Positions 6,343 to 8,476 of a stretch of 8,476 nucleotides of DNA are shown one piece after another. Source of the DNA: Holosporaceae bacterium. Lineage in GTDB: Bacteria; Pseudomonadota; Alphaproteobacteria; UBA3830. The notes beneath the pieces are model-generated. The model was not told the DNA's origin and did not search any database. It saw only the letters and a list, made by a program, of their open reading frames with translations. Numbering within the stretch: position 1 is the stretch's first letter; the number at the start of each line of letters is the position of its first letter. The stretch covers positions 1 to 8,476 of the forward strand of contig JAITDB010000058.1 of assembly GCA_031282785.1 (NCBI GenBank). Direction: 5' to 3'. A program made the translations under genes and the position numbers.

Positions 6343-7368
6343 CTAACGGCTACTCGCATTTTTTTTGAACAGATCGTCCATTATTTTGCGCAACGATTCT
6401 CGCAGCGATACCGTCGGCGTCCACTGGAGCACGGTCTCGGCTTTTTTTATGGACGGAATGCGACAAGAAACGTCCTGATATCCTTTTCCATAGTATTCGT
6501 TCGGATCGATTTCTATTATTTTCGTTTTTTCGGCGAGAGATTTTAGCTGATCGTATTTTTTTGCGAGCTCCACGATCTCCTGCGCCAAATTTTTTATACT
6601 CGTTTGATTGTGGGGATTGCCGATGTTAAATATCTGCCGAGTTGCGCAATTATTTTCGTTCAGAATGATCTTTATCAATGCTGCAATGGCATCTGCGATA
6701 TCCGTAAACGACCTGATTTGGTTTCCGCCGTCCACTAATTTTATATCTTTTCCGTGGATGATATTGCTCAGAAATTGCGTTACGACCCTCGAGCTACCGC
6801 TCTCAGGATTACTGATGTCGTCCAGCTTCGGACCTATCCAGTTAAACGGACGAAACAGCGTATAATCCAGATTATTTTTCAGACCGTGAGCATAAATGAC
6901 CCGATCCAGCATTTGCTTGGAGCAGGAATAGATCCATCTTTGCTTGCTGACGGGACCGGTCACGCAATTGGACTCGTCTTCCAGGAACTCCTCGTCGGCG
7001 CACATGCCATACACCTCGGACGTGGACGGAAAAATGACGCGCTTCTGGTACTTCACGGCCCATTTTATTATTTTGAGATTGGCTTCGAAGTCCAGCTCGA
7101 ACACTCGCAGCGGATCCGTCACATACACAGCCGGACTCGCTATGGCAGCCAGAGGCAGCATGACGTCGCAGTCGCTCACGTGATCTTCGATGGAGTTGCG
7201 CACAATGTCGATCTCAAAAAATTTCACATTTTTGTCCAACAGCAGGTGCGAAATTTTTTCTGAATTTATGTCGATGACCGTCACCTGCCAATTCCTATGG
7301 TTTCTGAGAATTTCCTCCAGCAGATGAGCGCCGATAAATCCGCCGCCTCCGACTATTAATGTTTTCAT
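6343..7368 (-). CDS. stand-alone ArnA-type UDP-glucuronate decarboxylase (extended SDR)
   Basis: The product is a 341-residue extended short-chain dehydrogenase closely resembling the C-terminal half of E. coli ArnA, which oxidatively decarboxylates UDP-glucuronate to UDP-4-keto-pentose using NAD. It shows the Rossmann loop GGGGFIG (7-13), DVMLPLAAIASP (68-79), STSEVYG (115-121, with T116, S117 and E118), the YxxxK pair Y147/K151, NWIGP (176-180) and YYGKGYQDV followed by R303, the ArnA-specific active-site Arg in DVxxRxPSI. The N-terminal formyltransferase domain of ArnA is absent. Its ATG overlaps the arnC stop (ATGA), and AAGGA lies nine bases upstream, so the genes are translationally coupled. 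Alternatively it could be a UDP-4-keto-pentose/UDP-xylose synthase, a related stand-alone enzyme. The chemistry is well supported; the final product is inferred. Confidence 0.9.
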   Translation of the reverse strand: MKTLIVGGGGFIGAHLLEEILRNHRNWQVTVIDINSEKISHLLLDKNVKFFEIDIVRNSIEDHVSDCDVMLPLAAIASPAVYVTDPLRVFELDFEANLKIIKWAVKYQKRVIFPSTSEVYGMCADEEFLEDESNCVTGPVSKQRWIYSCSKQMLDRVIYAHGLKNNLDYTLFRPFNWIGPKLDDISNPESGSSRVVTQFLSNIIHGKDIKLVDGGNQIRSFTDIADAIAALIKIILNENNCATRQIFNIGNPHNQTSIKNLAQEIVELAKKYDQLKSLAEKTKIIEIDPNEYYGKGYQDVSCRIPSIKKAETVLQWTPTVSLRESLRKIMDDLFKKNASSR

Positions 7369-8336
7369 TTTTCTTTATCCTTTTTATCTTTTTTCTTTTT
7401 TTCTAAAATATCGCGAATGACAAAACTCGGATGCTCGCAGACGGCAAAATAGGCGCGACCGAGATACTCGCCCAGGAGTCCTATGCCAAGAATAATAACG
7501 CTCAATAGCAGAAATACAAAAGCAAAATGCAGTCCGTAGCCATGATGACCGCAGAGCTTCTTATACACCTCGACCAAAAAATATATGGCGCTCGCCGACG
7601 AAATTATCATACCAAACATAGTAAATATCTGCAGTGGCAGCAACGAAAATCCGGTCAGCAGATCGAAGGTTATGCGAATTAATTTGTAGAGATTGTACTT
7701 GGAATCTCCGGCACTTCTTTCTTCGTGCGATACCGGTACATCGACGGGATTGCCGGCGAACTTCTGCGCCAGCGCCGTTATGAATGTGGACGTTTCTCGA
7801 GTCTTCACCACTTCGTCGATGATGTATCTTTTGTAGGCGCGAAGCATGCAACCGTGATCTTTCATTTGTATGCCAGTGGCCTTGTGTCTTATTTTATTTA
7901 TTATCTTCGATGCGTAGGTTCGAAAAAAATTATCTTTGCGTTTGGCTCTGTATCCGCCCACAAGATCATAGCCCTCGGACATTTTTTCCAGCAGATGCGG
8001 AATTTCTTCCGGCAAATTTTGCAGATCCGCGTCCAGTGTCACCACCGTTTCTCCGTTCACGTGTTCGAAGCCCGCTAATATGGCAACGTACTGACCATAA
8101 TTGCCGTTGAAGGTGATGACCCGAATGACATCGGAGCGTTCTTCAAAAATTTCTCTTAGCAGCGGAAGTGTTTTGTCGCGACTGCCATCGTCCACGAAAA
8201 TAATTTCGTAGGTTTTTCCGGTGGCGTCCATTGTTTTTAGAAGACGGCCGCAGAGATTTTTTATGTTTTCCTGCTCGTTATAGATCGGAATAACAACGGA
8301 AACCTCGACCTCCGGAGAAGATATTTTTTTTTGCAT
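7365..8336 (-). CDS. arnC: ArnC-like polyprenyl-phosphate glycosyltransferase (GT2)
   Basis: GT2 enzymes of the ArnC/GtrB/DPM group transfer a nucleotide sugar to undecaprenyl phosphate at the cytoplasmic face of the inner membrane. The 323-residue protein starts with the GT-A fold (VSVVIPIYNEQEN, residues 12-24), has FVDDGSRD (47-54), a NYGQ-x3-ILAGF block (79-90), metal-binding DAD at 102-104 in LDADLQN, and GCMLRAY (162-168). Two membrane helices follow at about 232-256 and 268-292, then a Lys-rich tail. Resemblance to ArnC is close across the catalytic domain, but GtrB-type specificity cannot be excluded. The frame also opens at a GTG at 8351; the ATG at 8336 is preferred because GAGG stands nine bases before it and homology begins soon after. 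An IS1595 fragment ends 41 bp upstream of this ATG. Confidence 0.88.
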   Translation of the reverse strand: MQKKISSPEVEVSVVIPIYNEQENIKNLCGRLLKTMDATGKTYEIIFVDDGSRDKTLPLLREIFEERSDVIRVITFNGNYGQYVAILAGFEHVNGETVVTLDADLQNLPEEIPHLLEKMSEGYDLVGGYRAKRKDNFFRTYASKIINKIRHKATGIQMKDHGCMLRAYKRYIIDEVVKTRETSTFITALAQKFAGNPVDVPVSHEERSAGDSKYNLYKLIRITFDLLTGFSLLPLQIFTMFGMIISSASAIYFLVEVYKKLCGHHGYGLHFAFVFLLLSVIILGIGLLGEYLGRAYFAVCEHPSFVIRDILEKKKKDKKDKEK

Positions 8337-8377
8337 GGCCGACGCCCTCACCTAAAAAATTTTGGTTCAAGAGTAGA

Positions 8378-8476
8378 TTAGAGAGGAGATTTTCTTAGCC
8401 TACTTAACAACAATTTATAAATATTTTCATGCCTATGATTAAAACGCCATTCGGTCTCCTTCAAGTGTAGATAGAA
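8378..8476 (-). mobile_element. C-terminal end of an IS1595-family (ISXO2-like) transposase, partial at window edge
   Basis: The minus strand from the window edge reads 32 residues to a TAA at 8380-8378. It includes FYLHLKETEWRFNHR followed by a LYKLLL-type helix (IYKLLLSRLRK), the characteristic C-terminus of IS1595/ISXO2-like DDE transposases, whose usual form is HLKE-x-E-(F/W)-RFNHR. After the stop, CTTGAACCAAAATTTT lies just before the arnC leader and may be part of the IS terminal repeat. Whether the transposase is intact depends on sequence outside the window. Confidence 0.82.

Noticed and set aside
8337..8351. GTG at 8351 as the arnC start, adding five residues
   Set aside because: No ribosome binding site before it, whereas GAGG lies nine bases before the ATG at 8336; the extra residues are outside the conserved domain.
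1..8476. CRISPR array, toxin-antitoxin pair, prophage or defence island
   Set aside because: No regularly spaced repeats and no recognisable defence or phage proteins on either strand; the repeats seen are two diverged copies of one palindromic element.

Overview
This window looks like part of an alphaproteobacterial genome of moderate to low G+C. The lipid A, fatty-acid and cell-wall proteins (LpxB, AcpP, FabF, MltG, YraN) have alphaproteobacterial flavour, YraN most clearly. Transposase fragments and decayed intergenic tracts suggest a host-associated, IS-rich lineage, perhaps Holosporales-like. That placement is an inference, because there is no rRNA to settle it. Every confidently called host gene lies on the minus strand, so the biological reading order runs from high to low coordinates.

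Layout in reading order. At the right edge (8378-8476) is the C-terminal tail of an IS1595-family transposase. A short gap leads to a translationally coupled pair (7365-8336 and 6343-7368): an ArnC-type polyprenyl-phosphate glycosyltransferase and a stand-alone ArnA-type UDP-glucuronate decarboxylase. yraN (5939-6280) follows. A 340-bp gap holds one unrecognised opposite-strand reading frame. Next comes acpP-fabF-mltG (5597 down to 3062), a compact fatty-acid and peptidoglycan operon.

The stretch from 3061 to about 2070 is a gene-poor island. It contains a 96-bp MITE-like palindrome with 17-bp perfect ends, several small hairpins, and the 3' remnant of an IS630-family transposase on the plus strand. 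It is followed by a tRNA-Ala(GGC) gene, a diverged second copy of part of the palindrome, lpxB, and a 4'-phosphopantetheinyl transferase (PPTase) gene that overlaps the end of lpxB and runs off the left edge.

How the genes fit together: most serve the cell envelope. AcpP carries acyl chains, FabF elongates them, LpxB joins acylated sugars into the lipid A disaccharide, and MltG ends glycan strand growth. The ArnC/ArnA-like pair probably makes and loads a modified pentose onto a lipid carrier for lipid A or another glycan. The PPTase is of the type that could activate carrier proteins such as AcpP. I see no clearly novel defence or mobile system. The points most worth a second look are the repeat shared between two intergenic regions, the incomplete arn gene set beside an IS end, the Sfp-type PPTase coupled to lpxB, and the orphan frame at 5673-5930.
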